This document shows, in pieces, positions 9,682 to 20,354 of a DNA stretch of 64,000 bases. Made by a program: the position numbers and the translations under genes. The notes under the pieces are model-generated. The model was not told the DNA's origin. It made no database searches and saw only the letters and a program-made list of their open reading frames with translations. Each line of letters begins with the position of its first letter. Within the stretch, counting starts at the first letter, position 1. The stretch comes from Lachancea kluyveri NRRL Y-12651 (taxonomy: Eukaryota; Ascomycota; Saccharomycetes; Saccharomycetales; Saccharomycetaceae): positions 496,001-560,000 of the forward strand of contig CM000688.1 of assembly GCA_000149225.2 (NCBI GenBank). The letters are read 5' to 3'.

Positions 9682-10584
9682 TCAAGTGGATTCAGCCGGT
9701 GCTTTTCCCTTAACGTATGCCACGGCCTCCTGGTTCAATTCAGATACCGCTATCTTGGAAGCGTTCCAGGAGTTGGCCAAGGATAAGTCCTCCTGCTTAT
9801 CCAAATTCTGATTGAACACATCATTCACGTGCTTCAGATAGGTATAAGGAGCCAAGACAGCCTCGGTGGTCTTTTTTTCCACAGCAGGTACCAGCCTTTG
9901 GACCAGGTTGACGGTCAAGGCGGCACTTCTAGACACTTCAGTGGTGAAACCATCAGTGGGCACCTCTTTCCCATCAGGCAAGTATTTGTGGGTTAATTCT
10001 TCAAACGTTCTGTTGCAAGGACCAACGACGGGATCTAACGCACTCCTTACCAGTGGCTTTCCTTGTGTATCGTACACCTTTTCGTTGTAAAGCTCTCTAA
10101 ACTTCATAAGTTGGTTATGCGTTGGCTCATATATATAAGTCTCTGCTACAGTTGCAGCTTCCGTTGTAATTTTGTTCAGCGCGCTTTTGGTAAAATTGTA
10201 TGGCATCATTATCTCTTCACCCAACCTTTGGTAAGTCTTAGTCTTCAAGGAGGGAACAACTTTCTCCACCATTGTCAAACTCTTGTCAGTAATATTGTCA
10301 ACGGTATTGGTAACAGGAGAAACCCAACCAGCAACCTTGGAGTTGACAACCGTATCGTACAAGGGTTTCGTGTTGGCAGCGAACACCCTTGCAATAGGAA
10401 CCTGATTCAAGATCTGACCAGTCTGTTGTACCAATGGGTAGGATTTGATGTGTTCCACCGTCTTAGAAGAGTTAGGCGCTGAAATATCCTCAGCTACATG
10501 TTCAGCGGTAGCGGCGGTAGCTGAAGAATGAGCGTGCCTTTGTTCTAGAGCTGGAGCAACGTCTGTACTTTTCTTGCTAAACAT
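9682..10584 (-). CDS. SPS4: Sps4/Pln1-family perilipin-like protein
   Basis: This 300-residue protein resembles the yeast Sps4 and Pet10/Pln1 family, lipid-droplet-associated perilipin-like proteins; Sps4 is induced in sporulation in S. cerevisiae. Visible traits are a polar N-terminus, then YPLVQQTGQILNQVPIARVF and a series of amphipathic stretches (KPLYDTVVNSKVAGWVSPVT, NFTKSALNKITTEAATVAET, SAALTVNLVQRLVPAVEKKT) of the kind that coat lipid droplets. No signal peptide or transmembrane span is seen. The assignment to SPS4 over PLN1 rests on position: next to RPL20 and before SFG1, as Sc YOR313C. It is somewhat shorter than Sc Sps4 (338). Confidence 0.8.
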   Translation of the reverse strand: MFSKKSTDVAPALEQRHAHSSATAATAEHVAEDISAPNSSKTVEHIKSYPLVQQTGQILNQVPIARVFAANTKPLYDTVVNSKVAGWVSPVTNTVDNITDKSLTMVEKVVPSLKTKTYQRLGEEIMMPYNFTKSALNKITTEAATVAETYIYEPTHNQLMKFRELYNEKVYDTQGKPLVRSALDPVVGPCNRTFEELTHKYLPDGKEVPTDGFTTEVSRSAALTVNLVQRLVPAVEKKTTEAVLAPYTYLKHVNDVFNQNLDKQEDLSLANSWNASKIAVSELNQEAVAYVKGKAPAEST

Positions 10585-11407
10585 TCTTGGATTAATAAAG
10601 CTTGGAATTCAGTACACTAATCGTATCCGGAAGTGATGCAAATTCTGGTAGCGAAAGGTCGTATAAACTTTTCTCTGAAAACAACTGTAAGAAGGGTCAT
10701 ACTGCGAGCGTTAAAAGTCCAATCACAATTTCTTAAATACCCTTAGCGTTGTCAGATCAGTCAATTTAGTTTTTCGCTATCTCGTTTTTGTGTCACTTCC
10801 CTCAGGGTTTTTGTGTCACTTCGTATAACAGAATAAGAATGTGTTCCGACTCACCAGTCTAGATAAGTAGCTCTGTATGTTTATGCAGACCAGATGGGGT
10901 GATCTACAAAGGAACCAGGAAAGATAAAGAAATGTGAAATCATATGCGTTACTGTAATGCTGGAATTTTGCATTCTTCGGTTTCAAACATGTTTTTCCCG
11001 ATGCAGTCTGTATTGTTATGCTAATGCCATACTTGCTTGGTTGCCTGTTCAAGCAAAACGTAAACAAATAAAAGGCTTCCTTCGGAGTGTATTTTTATTG
11101 AAACCGTACAACCAAAACAAATTTCGTAATCCAGGTACATAGAAAGAGCGTAGCGAATTATTGGAGCTGCATGCTGTAGGTGCTATTTTAGAGAATATAT
11201 TTCAACGGTCGACTAGTACAGTGGAATGATCAGTAACCTTAATGATTAATTAGGAATCAAGCAAGGTTTCTGTGTTCGAAAAAGATATTTAAGTAGGCAA
11301 GGTTTCCCCAGATCAGAGTTTTTCTTCTTTTTCCGTTCTTCCTCCATTGGTAACCAATCGCCACCAACTTTATATCCAATCTGGTCTTCAAACTGTTATA
11401 GTTCGAC
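10585..11407. other. Divergent intergenic between SPS4 and SFG1
   Basis: This 823-bp region should hold both promoters. TTTTTGTGTCACTTC occurs twice around 10784-10820 as a short direct repeat. No ORF of substance or RNA gene was recognised. Confidence 0.5.
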
Positions 11408-12550
11408 ATGGCTGCACTAGTTGAAAGCCCTAAGAAAGTCAAACTTCAAAACGACAACTACTTTTTTGAAACTGAAAAAACTCCTCCGGCTAACCTCACG
11501 GATAGTTCGATTAGCCTGCCACCATTAAAGTTAAGCCACAAGACAAATTTTCAATACCCTGCTAAGCACCGAGGCAGTGTGTTAGAGTCACCATCCAAAC
11601 CTTCAAAAATCACGAGAACAAACTCCGATCATCTTGACGTCTTTCCATTGGTGGTTGACACGGACACTACTGAGGAAGACAGCATGAGTGATAGCGGAAG
11701 CTGCACTAGTGGGTTGGTGAGTCCCGTTAGTGATATCTCTTCTGTGCCATCTTCATCTCCAGAGTTGTCAAACAAAAACGGCCACTTGCCAAGTTATTTT
11801 ATTGAATCGTTACCTATACCAGCTTTCCATTACAATATGGCTCCTTTGCCTTTGCTGAAGGAAAGTGCCCAAGATGAAGCATCCGATTTCGATTTTCTCA
11901 TTCAGCAGTCTTTGCATAAGCGTACTTTGGCCAATAGTATTCCATCCGATGCGTTGTTGTCACCAACAGACAACACTCACATGAAGAGGCATATCTCAGA
12001 CATAAGCCACAGATCTAGAAAACGCTACTGTCACCCAAAAATAGGTCTAAATCCAGGAAAACCTATCTTGAAGCTGTCTCCTGACAGTAATAGATTAAAT
12101 TTCATTGTTGCTTCCACTACGGGAAGTGTGAAAGACGCCACCATTTTCGCCACGGAAATCAATTCATGCAATGCCGAAAGCATTCCTTTGCCCAACCACA
12201 CCTGGGAGAAGGTTACCATTCCAGTCAACTCTCACGTTAAGGATAAATACAAACAAGAGAGAGGGAAGCTGATTAGCGGTTATTATGACGATAGCGAAGA
12301 TGAGCGGACTACTTCAAACTTAGACAAGAACTCCGATTTACCACAGGAATCTTCTGAGGTGGACGCTGCAGTAATCAGAGCCTATGAGTTCGAAGGTACT
12401 ACGTCTAGCAGTAAATTCCACTGGATTAGTAAGGAAAAATTGGGATTTTATTCGGAAGAAGAATACTTGGGGAAGCAAAGAAACGGTTTAGGGAAATTGT
12501 TCAGGTCCAAAAAGAAAATGTTGAGATGGGCCGACATGCTGGAATGGTGA
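11408..12550 (+). CDS. SFG1: Sfg1-like nuclear growth regulator
   Basis: This 380-residue protein (about 346 in S. cerevisiae) is called mainly by position between SPS4 and ZRC1/COT1, as Sc YOR315W (SFG1), reported to act in filamentous growth and G1 gene expression. The sequence is low in recognisable domains: Ser/Pro-rich stretches (SDSGSCTSGLVSPVSDISSV), a basic stretch HRSRKRYCHPK that could be a nuclear signal, many SP/TP pairs as expected of a CDK substrate, and a conserved-looking basic/aromatic C-terminus (WISKEKLGFYSEEEYLG.., FRSKKKMLRWADMLEW). Start is the first Met in frame. Confidence 0.8.
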   Translation: MAALVESPKKVKLQNDNYFFETEKTPPANLTDSSISLPPLKLSHKTNFQYPAKHRGSVLESPSKPSKITRTNSDHLDVFPLVVDTDTTEEDSMSDSGSCTSGLVSPVSDISSVPSSSPELSNKNGHLPSYFIESLPIPAFHYNMAPLPLLKESAQDEASDFDFLIQQSLHKRTLANSIPSDALLSPTDNTHMKRHISDISHRSRKRYCHPKIGLNPGKPILKLSPDSNRLNFIVASTTGSVKDATIFATEINSCNAESIPLPNHTWEKVTIPVNSHVKDKYKQERGKLISGYYDDSEDERTTSNLDKNSDLPQESSEVDAAVIRAYEFEGTTSSSKFHWISKEKLGFYSEEEYLGKQRNGLGKLFRSKKKMLRWADMLEW

Positions 12551-13261
12551 AACCAACCAGCTGAGTGGAAAAATTTTGTGATCTTTTTATTTTATTTTTT
12601 TTTTTATTTTGGCCTGTATGCCAAATGTATTATAAGTTTAAGAGTTTAACTCGCCTCGGTTTTTCGATCCGATTCCTCTTTTTTCAAGAGAAGCGTATTT
12701 GCAGGAACTGAATATTTGAAAAAAGTTTTGTACCATAGGAGGAACAAAGTGCGACAAATGTCCAATATGTAATACGACCACTACTACCACCACCACTGTC
12801 ATTATCAGTGTTATCATTATATTTGACATCTGGTATCAATGATGAACAGTGTACTTCGTATTATAGAGAGCAATAATGTGTAACTAAAAAATAAAAGATA
12901 AAGGTACAGGTTACCTTTAATACGATTATGATCTTGCCCCGTTCTTGAACCGTTAACAGAAATGGAGTAGCGCAGTTTTGAAAAATAATGTATGTTTTAT
13001 TACTAGAAGCTTCTTAGTGGCTAAGAACAGAGTACTCCGTCCATTATGTAATACGAAAGTTTATACTTACCATTACTTGCATAGATTGGCAAAAATTAAT
13101 ACAGAGAGTTTGTGAAACTTGACGTGATGTAATGATCCATTAAAGAGGTTTTCAAAAGTGTATCGGATATCTCTCTATTTCATTTTTTTTTTCTTCTCAC
13201 TCACTCACTCTCTAGATTCTACCGAATCTGAGATTGATAGCATCTTTTATAAGGCTTGCCC
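12551..13261. other. Convergent intergenic between SFG1 and ZRC1/COT1
   Basis: This 711-bp spacer has T-rich stretches after the SFG1 stop (about 12583-12609), likely 3'-end signals, and a CCACTACTACCACCACCACT microsatellite near 12779. No gene is supported. Confidence 0.5.
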
Positions 13262-14530
13262 TTACTTTGGCAAACAGCTATCAACGTTACAGTTGGCAGC
13301 TTCATCCACTAAACAGCGTGTTTCATTCGTGGTTGCACCGTATGCTGATGGCATATTTTCGGTATCGTTGTTCAGCGAAGTGGAAGAACCGTAAACACCA
13401 CCACCAGCAATACGAGAAAATCTTCTATAAGTATCGTCACTGACATTACCAGAGACGAATTCTGGTTGAACGGTGGCGGAGTGAACACCATAGTGGTGGA
13501 AGATGTTTCTAATTAATTTGGCAACCTCAATAAATTGTTCTGAGGTGGAATCGATTTCAACATGGATGGAAGCGATAAAGAAAGACTCGGTAAGGTTCCA
13601 AATGTGGAAGTCGTGGATAGATACAACACCGGGGATGTTCAATATATCAGCTTTGACTTGGTCTGCAGAAACGTTTGATGGTGTAGCCTGTAGCAAAATT
13701 CTAGAAGCCTTGCGAGACAACGGTAGAGCTGAGGAGAAGATAATCACAGTGATCACCAAAGAGACAATAGGATCGGAGTAGAATCTCCAAGAGTAGTCAG
13801 TTTTCCAGATGAAGAGGGCTGTGATGATAACACCGACGTTACCCAAGGCATCGCCCAACACGTGCAAGAAGACACCATGCATGTTTAAGGATTTTTGAGG
13901 GCGATGTGGGGAAGAGGCGTGCTTAGAGCTAGAGTCGTTCATCAATGGGGTAGATTCGGCAGTCATTGGAGATCCATATCTTTCAACGACTGATGATGGA
14001 AGCATTTCGTTGATATCTTCAGGTTGTTCTTCGTCATGGACATGAGAATGAGAATGGCCGTGCGAGTGAGACAGGGGTTCGTCTTCCGGGTCCGAGCCAC
14101 CATGGGAGTGACCGTGAGAATGACCATGGTCATGGAAAAGAAAAAGACCAACGATGTTAGAGATCAAACCAGCAGTACCGACGTACAAAATCAACTTGGG
14201 GTTGTTAATTTCTTGAGGTTCAAAGAATCTTTGCACGGCTTCGATCAAGATGGACACACACAAAGCAATCAAGAAAACCGAGTTAATCAAAGCACCCAAG
14301 ATCTCAGCTCTTTTCCAACCGTATGTGTACTTGGCATCTGGGTTTCTGTTTTTGGCAACATCGACAGCCCATAAGGCAACCAAAAGACTAAATATATCGT
14401 TCAACATATGAAAGGAGTCGGCAATCAAGGCCAACGAGTGAACAGCATAACCGATGATGATTTCCAATAGGAAAAAAAGGGTGTCCAACACCAACAATGA
14501 GATGATTCTTATCTCTTTACCAGAAAGCAT
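13262..14530 (-). CDS. ZRC1: Vacuolar zinc/cobalt transporter, cation diffusion facilitator
   Basis: This 422-residue CDF-family transporter corresponds to the ZRC1/COT1 ohnolog pair of S. cerevisiae (442 and 439 aa), which load Zn(II) or Co(II) into the vacuole in exchange for protons. Six membrane segments are visible. TM2 carries the metal-site pattern HMLND (HxxxD, within ADSFHMLNDIFSLLVALWAV). Between TM4 and TM5 lies a His-rich loop (HDHGHSHGHSHGG.., SHSHGHSHSHVHDEE), the likely metal sensor or chaperone. The C-terminal cytosolic ferredoxin-like domain follows. One copy sits where Sc has YMR243C/YOR316C. The ZRC1 label over COT1 is a convention, since both derive from this gene. Confidence 0.95.
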   Translation of the reverse strand: MLSGKEIRIISLLVLDTLFFLLEIIIGYAVHSLALIADSFHMLNDIFSLLVALWAVDVAKNRNPDAKYTYGWKRAEILGALINSVFLIALCVSILIEAVQRFFEPQEINNPKLILYVGTAGLISNIVGLFLFHDHGHSHGHSHGGSDPEDEPLSHSHGHSHSHVHDEEQPEDINEMLPSSVVERYGSPMTAESTPLMNDSSSKHASSPHRPQKSLNMHGVFLHVLGDALGNVGVIITALFIWKTDYSWRFYSDPIVSLVITVIIFSSALPLSRKASRILLQATPSNVSADQVKADILNIPGVVSIHDFHIWNLTESFFIASIHVEIDSTSEQFIEVAKLIRNIFHHYGVHSATVQPEFVSGNVSDDTYRRFSRIAGGGVYGSSTSLNNDTENMPSAYGATTNETRCLVDEAANCNVDSCLPK

Positions 14531-15118
14531 TCTTACGACTAGTTTTGTATTTCAATCTTTCCTCTAACGGTTTAGAGGTGCGTAAAAGTAACGGAAATAA
14601 TTAGCAACTGTGTCTCCTATGCGCTATAATATAGTAAAGAAAAACGCAAAAAGGACAGAATATGGACAAAAGGGAGAAAGCTAAGAATCCGGATAGAGGT
14701 TGAGAGACGGTGGTAAACTCAAAATAAAGTTACGCTGTATTTTTTTTTTTTAATCACAGTGTGTAGGGCTGCTCTCGTGCGTAGAAATATCAGTTTTCCT
14801 GCAAACTCCACGGTTGCCACACAATTTTTTTGTAACTTCAGAGCCGTGTCATATGAGGGTAATTCCAAGCAAAGGCAGGCTGTTTAGCCACACACGACGC
14901 TGCAGGGGAATGCCAAGGATGAAAACAGTATAAACAATAGGCATTTTTTTCTTTCAACCAAGTAACCTTCAAAGAAGTCAATAATCTAGCTTATCATATA
15001 ACTCGGCGATACGAATGCCATTCCAGATAGCTAAGATAATACCATAACAAAGTGCGTGATTAAAGGCCGACTAAACTATCATTAGAAACGGACACTATTT
15101 CAACTACAGACAACAAAA
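14531..15118. other. Intergenic upstream of ZRC1/COT1
   Basis: This 588-bp region contains the ZRC1/COT1 promoter. AACCTTCAAAGAAG near 14965 is a partial match to a zinc-responsive element (ACCYYNAAGGT), too weak to call. Confidence 0.4.
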
Positions 15119-15548
15119 ATGTGCAGTCCTGAGGAAGAGGTGAAGTGTATAAAAAATTTTCTCTCAGCTCTCGTTTATGCATTCGACGCAGGGTACGAGA
15201 GGCAGGCGACTGCACTTGTGCCAAGGCTTCTAGTCGTCAGACACAGTTTTGGGTACTCAACGACCATATAGAGGAGGGTGCAGACTTGATGTGAATACAA
15301 CCAGACTACTACAAGGACGTATTTATCATAACCATAGCGGGAAAAAATATCCTTAAGAACGATGACGGCCAAATAGATGCAGGAGGGCCGGTTCGAGAGG
15401 ATCAAAGTACAAGTGTGTACTGGAATCTCCGGGATCAGGTACGACGATTTGAAAGATGCTTTCGCCTCAAGAGCCATGCCATTCGGCATCAACGAAAGTG
15501 CTGATGCCACCGGAGCCTTATGCGCATCCTTACTAAGAATGCCGTAAA
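15119..15548 (+). pseudogene. Probable remnant of a protein-coding gene, family unknown
   Basis: The plus strand here has stretches with coding character that change frame. From an ATG at 15119 it reads MCSPEEEVKCIKNFLSALVY; further on YYKDVFIITIAGKNILKNDD (about 15307-15366) and GISGIRYDDLKDAFASRAMP (about 15419-15478). The stretches are interrupted by stops and lie in two frames. The minus-strand frame at 15175-15510 is their shadow. I do not recognise the family. Nothing comparable is known to me at this place in S. cerevisiae, so it may be a gene lost in this lineage. Confidence 0.55.
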
Positions 15549-16547
15549 ACCAAAAGCGACCGTCGAACGTGCAGGTGCAACGTCATGATGGCCTGAGGTT
15601 GAGCAGGAAAAAAAAAAGGCAAAACAAACTGCAAAAACCGAGACGTGACTCCACCTCGTCTCACAATACACGGATCGGATAAATCTCAGAGAAAAAGCTT
15701 AGGTTTTTAGCCCCGAAATAGGTACTACTGTATCCCTAAGCCGGCGACTACAATAGAACATTGAGGAAACATTACTATTGTGTTGTATGCTTGACAAACT
15801 CCGGTCTTGATCTGATGCCTGTTTCCGCTACTTCCGGCATCCATTGCGAATAGTTTCTTTTTCTCGAGGCTGTACAGCTCTCGTTAATAATCACCGTCAT
15901 CCGTGCACCACACGAGATGCGGACCTCTTGCACATGATCTACGCTACCTTTGCAGCTCTGGCACCAGGCAGATCAATTCTAGACCAATCCATGGTTTCAT
16001 GTATGATGAGGCATTCCTAGAAAAAAAGAAATACAAAAGAGCTGTGCGCTGACTTGTCTAGGGTTGGTTTTACTCCTTGGGGTAGTATAATGAGTTCTTG
16101 GAATTGTTTAGGAAACCCTTTAGCCGTTTCCGGATGCAAGGTCTACCGTTTTCCGATACATTCTGAAAGGCTCGTCGACACTGCCATCGATGATTCACCC
16201 ATTTGCTCCGAAGAAGAAAAGAGATAGGCATTCTTTGATCAGTGCCCACAGCTTCCTGCGTCTAGAACGTTGGCATGCCCTCTTTTCTTCTTTTACCGCT
16301 CAGACGCTGATGAAAAATTTTGCATGCGACCACAGGGAAATGGATGAAACCCGATCAACCTCAACTTGGATCGAAAAAAAAAAAATGGTATATAAGTTTA
16401 AGCCAATGGCTAGGTTTCTTCTCGTCTGAAAGAGCTAAGTATACTGCTATTGTATCTTGTTATGTTTTTCTTTGTATCCTTTTTATTTCTTTCTTTCTCT
16501 CTCTCTAAAGTATTGACATCTTGACGACACGCTAATACTTCACGAAA
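15549..16547. other. Upstream region of the SUN gene
   Basis: This region of about 1 kb has mixed composition. The last 160 bases hold a TATA box at 16389 and a CT-rich run (16490-16507) typical of strongly transcribed yeast genes. Short frames at 16190-16508 are not convincing as genes. Confidence 0.5.
16389..16396 (+). promoter_or_regulatory. TATA box of the SUN gene
   Basis: TATATAAG lies 152 bp before the ATG at 16548, a normal distance in budding yeast, and is followed by a CT-rich initiation region. Confidence 0.65.
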
Positions 16548-17645
16548 ATGCTACATTCCTTACTATTAAATTTGTGTCTTGCGACAATCCCACTCCATAG
16601 TGTCGCCGCCACCAAAGCGGAAGAACAAGCCGAGAGCGATTACCATAACCTACATAGCCACGAGCATGCCAAGAAATTAGGTAAGAACATCGAGGGCAAG
16701 GATGTCACTCATTTGTTTAAAAGATCTGGCACTTGCCAGTTTCCAAAATACGACGGCATGGTAGCTGTCCAATCAGACGGTAAAAACGCCGGCTGGGCCA
16801 TGCACAACGACCAAGAATGTTCTTATGGCTCTTGGTGCCCCTATGCCTGTGCGCCAGGCCAATTGATGGGTCAATGGGATCCGGATGTCACCAGTTACTC
16901 TTACCCCAGCTCGCAATACGGTGGCCTGTACTGTGACGAAAATGGTCAACTGCAAAAAAAGAATGGTGACAAAGACTACTGCTATGATGGTAAAGGTACT
17001 GTTATCGCAAAGAACAAAGCCGGAGGTGGTGTTGCGTTCTGTCAAACAGTTTTACCAGGTAATGAAGAGATGTTGATTCCAACTCTTGTCGATGGCGGCT
17101 CTGAAGAAACATTGGCTGTTCCAGGTACCGATTACTGGGCCGGTACTGCTTCTCATTTCTACATCAATGCCCCGGGAACTAGCGTTTCTGATGGCTGTAA
17201 GTGGGGGTCTACTGCCAATCCACATGGTAACTGGGCTCCATACGTTGCCGGTGCTAACATGGACGACAGTCAAAATACTTATGTCAAGATTGGCTGGAAC
17301 CCAGTATACTTGGAAAGCGACTGTCCTTTCAAGAACACCAGACCATCATTTGGTGTTAGAATTACCTGTGATGACGAGTCCCAATGTTCCGGTCTGCCTT
17401 GTAGCATCGACCCTTCGAGCCAAGACGTGAACGAAGTCAACAGTGCACTTTCTACTGGTGGAGCTGGTGGCGGTAACTTCTGTGTTGTGACTGCTAGAAA
17501 TGGTGCAAAGGCTAACATCGAAGTGTTCGAAATCAGCGGTAAATCCAAGAGGGATGTTCACAAGCATCATCAACACAGTGCCGGTGAGGCCGTTGGCACC
17601 GCTACTGAAACATTCTACAAGACTGTGACTGTTTTACAAAAGTAA
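16548..17645 (+). CDS. SUN-family secreted cell-wall protein (YMR244W type)
   Basis: This 365-residue secreted protein has a signal peptide (MLHSLLLNLCLATIPLHSVA), a dibasic processing site LFKR before residue 65 and a complete C-terminal SUN domain. Visible family features are CQFPKYDGMVAV, the Cys-rich CSYGSWCPYACAPGQLMGQW, SSQYGGLYCDENGQL and TDYWAGTASHFYINAPG. SUN proteins (SIM1, UTH1, NCA3, SUN4 and the more distant YMR244W) act on beta-glucan at septation and in wall remodelling. Position between ZRC1/COT1 and COA6 matches YMR244W. The usual Ser/Thr-rich middle of SIM1/SUN4 is missing, consistent with the YMR244W branch. Confidence 0.93.
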   Translation: MLHSLLLNLCLATIPLHSVAATKAEEQAESDYHNLHSHEHAKKLGKNIEGKDVTHLFKRSGTCQFPKYDGMVAVQSDGKNAGWAMHNDQECSYGSWCPYACAPGQLMGQWDPDVTSYSYPSSQYGGLYCDENGQLQKKNGDKDYCYDGKGTVIAKNKAGGGVAFCQTVLPGNEEMLIPTLVDGGSEETLAVPGTDYWAGTASHFYINAPGTSVSDGCKWGSTANPHGNWAPYVAGANMDDSQNTYVKIGWNPVYLESDCPFKNTRPSFGVRITCDDESQCSGLPCSIDPSSQDVNEVNSALSTGGAGGGNFCVVTARNGAKANIEVFEISGKSKRDVHKHHQHSAGEAVGTATETFYKTVTVLQK

Positions 17646-18119
17646 AGAGTGGACAGTTGGGAATTGGAAGAAAAAAAAATATGAAAAGGATTAAGTTGTA
17701 ACCAAAAAGAGTTTTTATTGCTAGGGACAATCCGTTTTAAGAAAAATTAACAAAAAAAAAAAAAAAAAACTTCAGTTGGCTACAACCTTTTATTTGTATG
17801 CCATGTTCATTACTCGTTATTTTATTAGTTCGTAGGTTTGGGTTTATTACTGGGTACTTTGTTATCCTTAAGGACATAAAAAAAAAGAATTGTAAATATT
17901 TAAATATAAAAAATAAGGATACTGTCTCCTTCATAAAAAAAGAAAATAAAACTGATGTGTTTAAAGAACTAGATAGGGGTATTAATCATTAATTAGCTCT
18001 CATAACGAAACATAACGATTATGAGAGTTTTCCATAGTCACGTGAATTAATTAATCATTGGTTTTAAATAGAAACAAAGCATTCGTGAATGAAATTTTTT
18101 TTTTTTCTTCTTCTTCTTC
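17646..18119. other. Convergent intergenic
   Basis: This 474-bp, very AT-rich region has A runs at about 17752-17769 and TAAATATAAAAAA stretches, expected for two facing 3' ends. No gene is seen. Confidence 0.5.
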
Positions 18120-19196
18120 TCAAGCAGTAACTGTTGTGTTACCAACGGGACCGGCAGTGGTAGTATTGGCAGTAGTGGTAGTATTGGTAGCATGAGTGGT
18201 GGTGCTTGTAGGGATAGTAGTACCGGGAGCAGTGGTACCGCCAAAGACTCCCGTCTCTGGAACCTCAGTTTCACCAGAATGTCTGACCGGTTCGTGGTTA
18301 GATTGCTTTTCCAAATCGGTGCCATGGTTTTTATTCTTTCCATGCGTGGGCAACGATGGAATAAAACCCAAACTACCCTTTGAGCTAACAAAGGCGGACA
18401 AAAAGGCTGGAACAAGGGCAAAAACACACAAATCCAAGATACCGTAAAAGACAACCTCTGAGTCTGACTGGATAACGTTACCACCTTCACTTAGACCCCA
18501 ACAGACAAAGTACAAGAAAACACAGAGTTGGGTAAACGATAAAACAATAATCTTCCAACCACGAACTCTCAAGGTTACAAGTTGGTGTTTGAACAACACG
18601 ATGGCAACCAAGATTGCAGCAAATGCAGCCATAGTCCAGTACCCCCACTTGTAGCTGCTGCGGATCAAAGCGCCAACCAACAACCCAATCACAAAGAACT
18701 CAACACCGGCAATCTGTACCAACAAATTGTGCAGCGACTCAAAAAACGACCGGCTTTGCTCCTCAGCAACGTCGGTGGTGGCGGTTGCCAATTCAAACGA
18801 GTACAACAAAAGTGGCCAGCATAGAAACCACGCGATGTACTTGGCATAAAAGATCTGCCTGATACCTGGGGTAACAGAAGAGTTGCTGACGCGGGCATGG
18901 TTGAACTCGGCCTGAATCCCAGTCCAGCCCAAATTAGAAGCCATAGTAAAATAAGCAAAAGTCATGATCAGAGAAATCCATAGTGGAGAAGCAATGGCAA
19001 ACTTGGACAACCTCGCAGATTTTCTCTCCGCGGTTAGGAAGAGGAACGCGTAAACAAGCGAAAAGAGAGCAAAGACACAGAACACAGCCCATAGCCAATT
19101 AGAACCATGGGTGGTCATACCGATATCGACGGCGGCTGGATTGACATCGACAGCCTGATTACCTGCACGTTTAAATAGTTGAGCGTTTGAAGTCAT
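18120..19196 (-). CDS. Yro2/Mrh1/Hsp30-family seven-TM opsin-like protein
   Basis: This 358-residue membrane protein has seven hydrophobic segments (e.g. SNWLWAVFCVFALFSLVYAF, ISLIMTFAYFTMASNLGW, YIAWFLCWPLLLYSFELATA). The RQIFYAKYIAW.. block is typical of the microbial-rhodopsin-like family Hsp30, Yro2 and Mrh1 of the yeast plasma membrane, linked to stress and acid response. TM7 reads GILDLCVFALVPAFL: the rhodopsin aspartate is kept but the retinal lysine position is Phe, so no chromophore is expected, as in the yeast relatives. The tail is Thr/Asn-rich low complexity after about residue 315. It sits between the SUN gene and COA6, where S. cerevisiae has no such gene. Which of the three Sc members is closest cannot be decided by eye. 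Confidence 0.9.
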   Translation of the reverse strand: MTSNAQLFKRAGNQAVDVNPAAVDIGMTTHGSNWLWAVFCVFALFSLVYAFLFLTAERKSARLSKFAIASPLWISLIMTFAYFTMASNLGWTGIQAEFNHARVSNSSVTPGIRQIFYAKYIAWFLCWPLLLYSFELATATTDVAEEQSRSFFESLHNLLVQIAGVEFFVIGLLVGALIRSSYKWGYWTMAAFAAILVAIVLFKHQLVTLRVRGWKIIVLSFTQLCVFLYFVCWGLSEGGNVIQSDSEVVFYGILDLCVFALVPAFLSAFVSSKGSLGFIPSLPTHGKNKNHGTDLEKQSNHEPVRHSGETEVPETGVFGGTTAPGTTIPTSTTTHATNTTTTANTTTAGPVGNTTVTA

Positions 19197-20354
19197 TTCT
19201 TTAAGGACAAAGAGTAAAATTGAGTCAAAGCTTCGGATGCTTAGACAAGAAATAGCATAAAAGATAAAACAATTCTCTGTCTAAAACTACAAAGGGTGGC
19301 GTTTCGTTATAGCTTTTATACACTTTTTTTTGCTCCTGACCGTTTCAAGAACAAGGCAGAGGCAATAGCAAAGGGGAGTAGAGTGAAAAATCCCTCAGTC
19401 AAGCCAGAAGAAGAGAAGCAATGGTTGCTTGTATATATTTTAGACGCCCAGGTACATTGAAACAATTCTCGCTCCCCTTAGAATTCTATAGAATTTACTT
19501 GGAAGTTGGCTTCTCTGTTCTGTCATGGGGCCTGGCACTGGCGCACCGAGAAAACCACGTAGGCAGCCGGTATTTGTCGGCTACATTTCATCGGAACAAG
19601 CGGCTATAGCTGCATGGGGGGAGGCATAGGCGTTTAAAATGATGGCGATGATGGTGATGATGATGCGATTATTAATAATACACGGTAAAAGGGGCAGGCA
19701 AAGTACCGCCATGAGGCGGGTTTATTATTTGACTGCGGCTCAGACTGAGAAGCTTACCGTTGCCTTTAAGCCGGCCGGCATTATACCTATTGACTCAATT
19801 GTTGTAGATGCTTTGCGCTGTCTCTCCTGTGATATGTTTATCCTTTTATTGCTAATGCAGAGATGGATGGGCGGGATATGTTGGTTGTGGTGACTAAGTA
19901 TGCACCCGATGACCGACACTACAATGTCTTCAATTACATCTTCCCGAAACGTAATGGCGTCTGGCTTATTTTCCAAGAATGCGGGACCCGTTTTGAATTT
20001 GCAAACTTGTGTGGACAGACGTTCCTGTCAAGCGTTTTCATGGTTGCTTTCTCATTAAACCAGTTGCTATGTACCTTCTCCTTCTCCTTCTCCTTCTCCG
20101 TTCGCGGGGTGCGGCATCCAGAAAATCACAGGAAGGGTAAAATGACAGCTTCAAACGCGCACGTGTAGAATGAGCCTGAAAACTGGTGTGAATGTCGTTA
20201 AAAAAGAGAATAAATAATATGTATGTATAGTGGTCGATTGTGATGGGGCCCTCATTTGGATGGGTATTAAACAGAAACAGAAAAAAAAATAGTAATAATA
20301 GTAGTAAAATAAAACGCAGGGAAATGTGAGTACACGGAAGGGATTCTCCTACAT
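19197..20354. other. Intergenic, 1.16 kb
   Basis: This is the promoter side of the opsin-like gene and the 3' side of COA6. It contains a GATGGTGATG-type microsatellite near 19640-19665 and a CCTTCT repeat at about 20074-20099. Short frames (19421-20168) have no recognisable product. Confidence 0.5.

Noticed and set aside
15175-15510. 111-codon minus-strand frame
   Set aside because: It is opposite the plus-strand coding-like stretches at 15119-15548, which look more protein-like.
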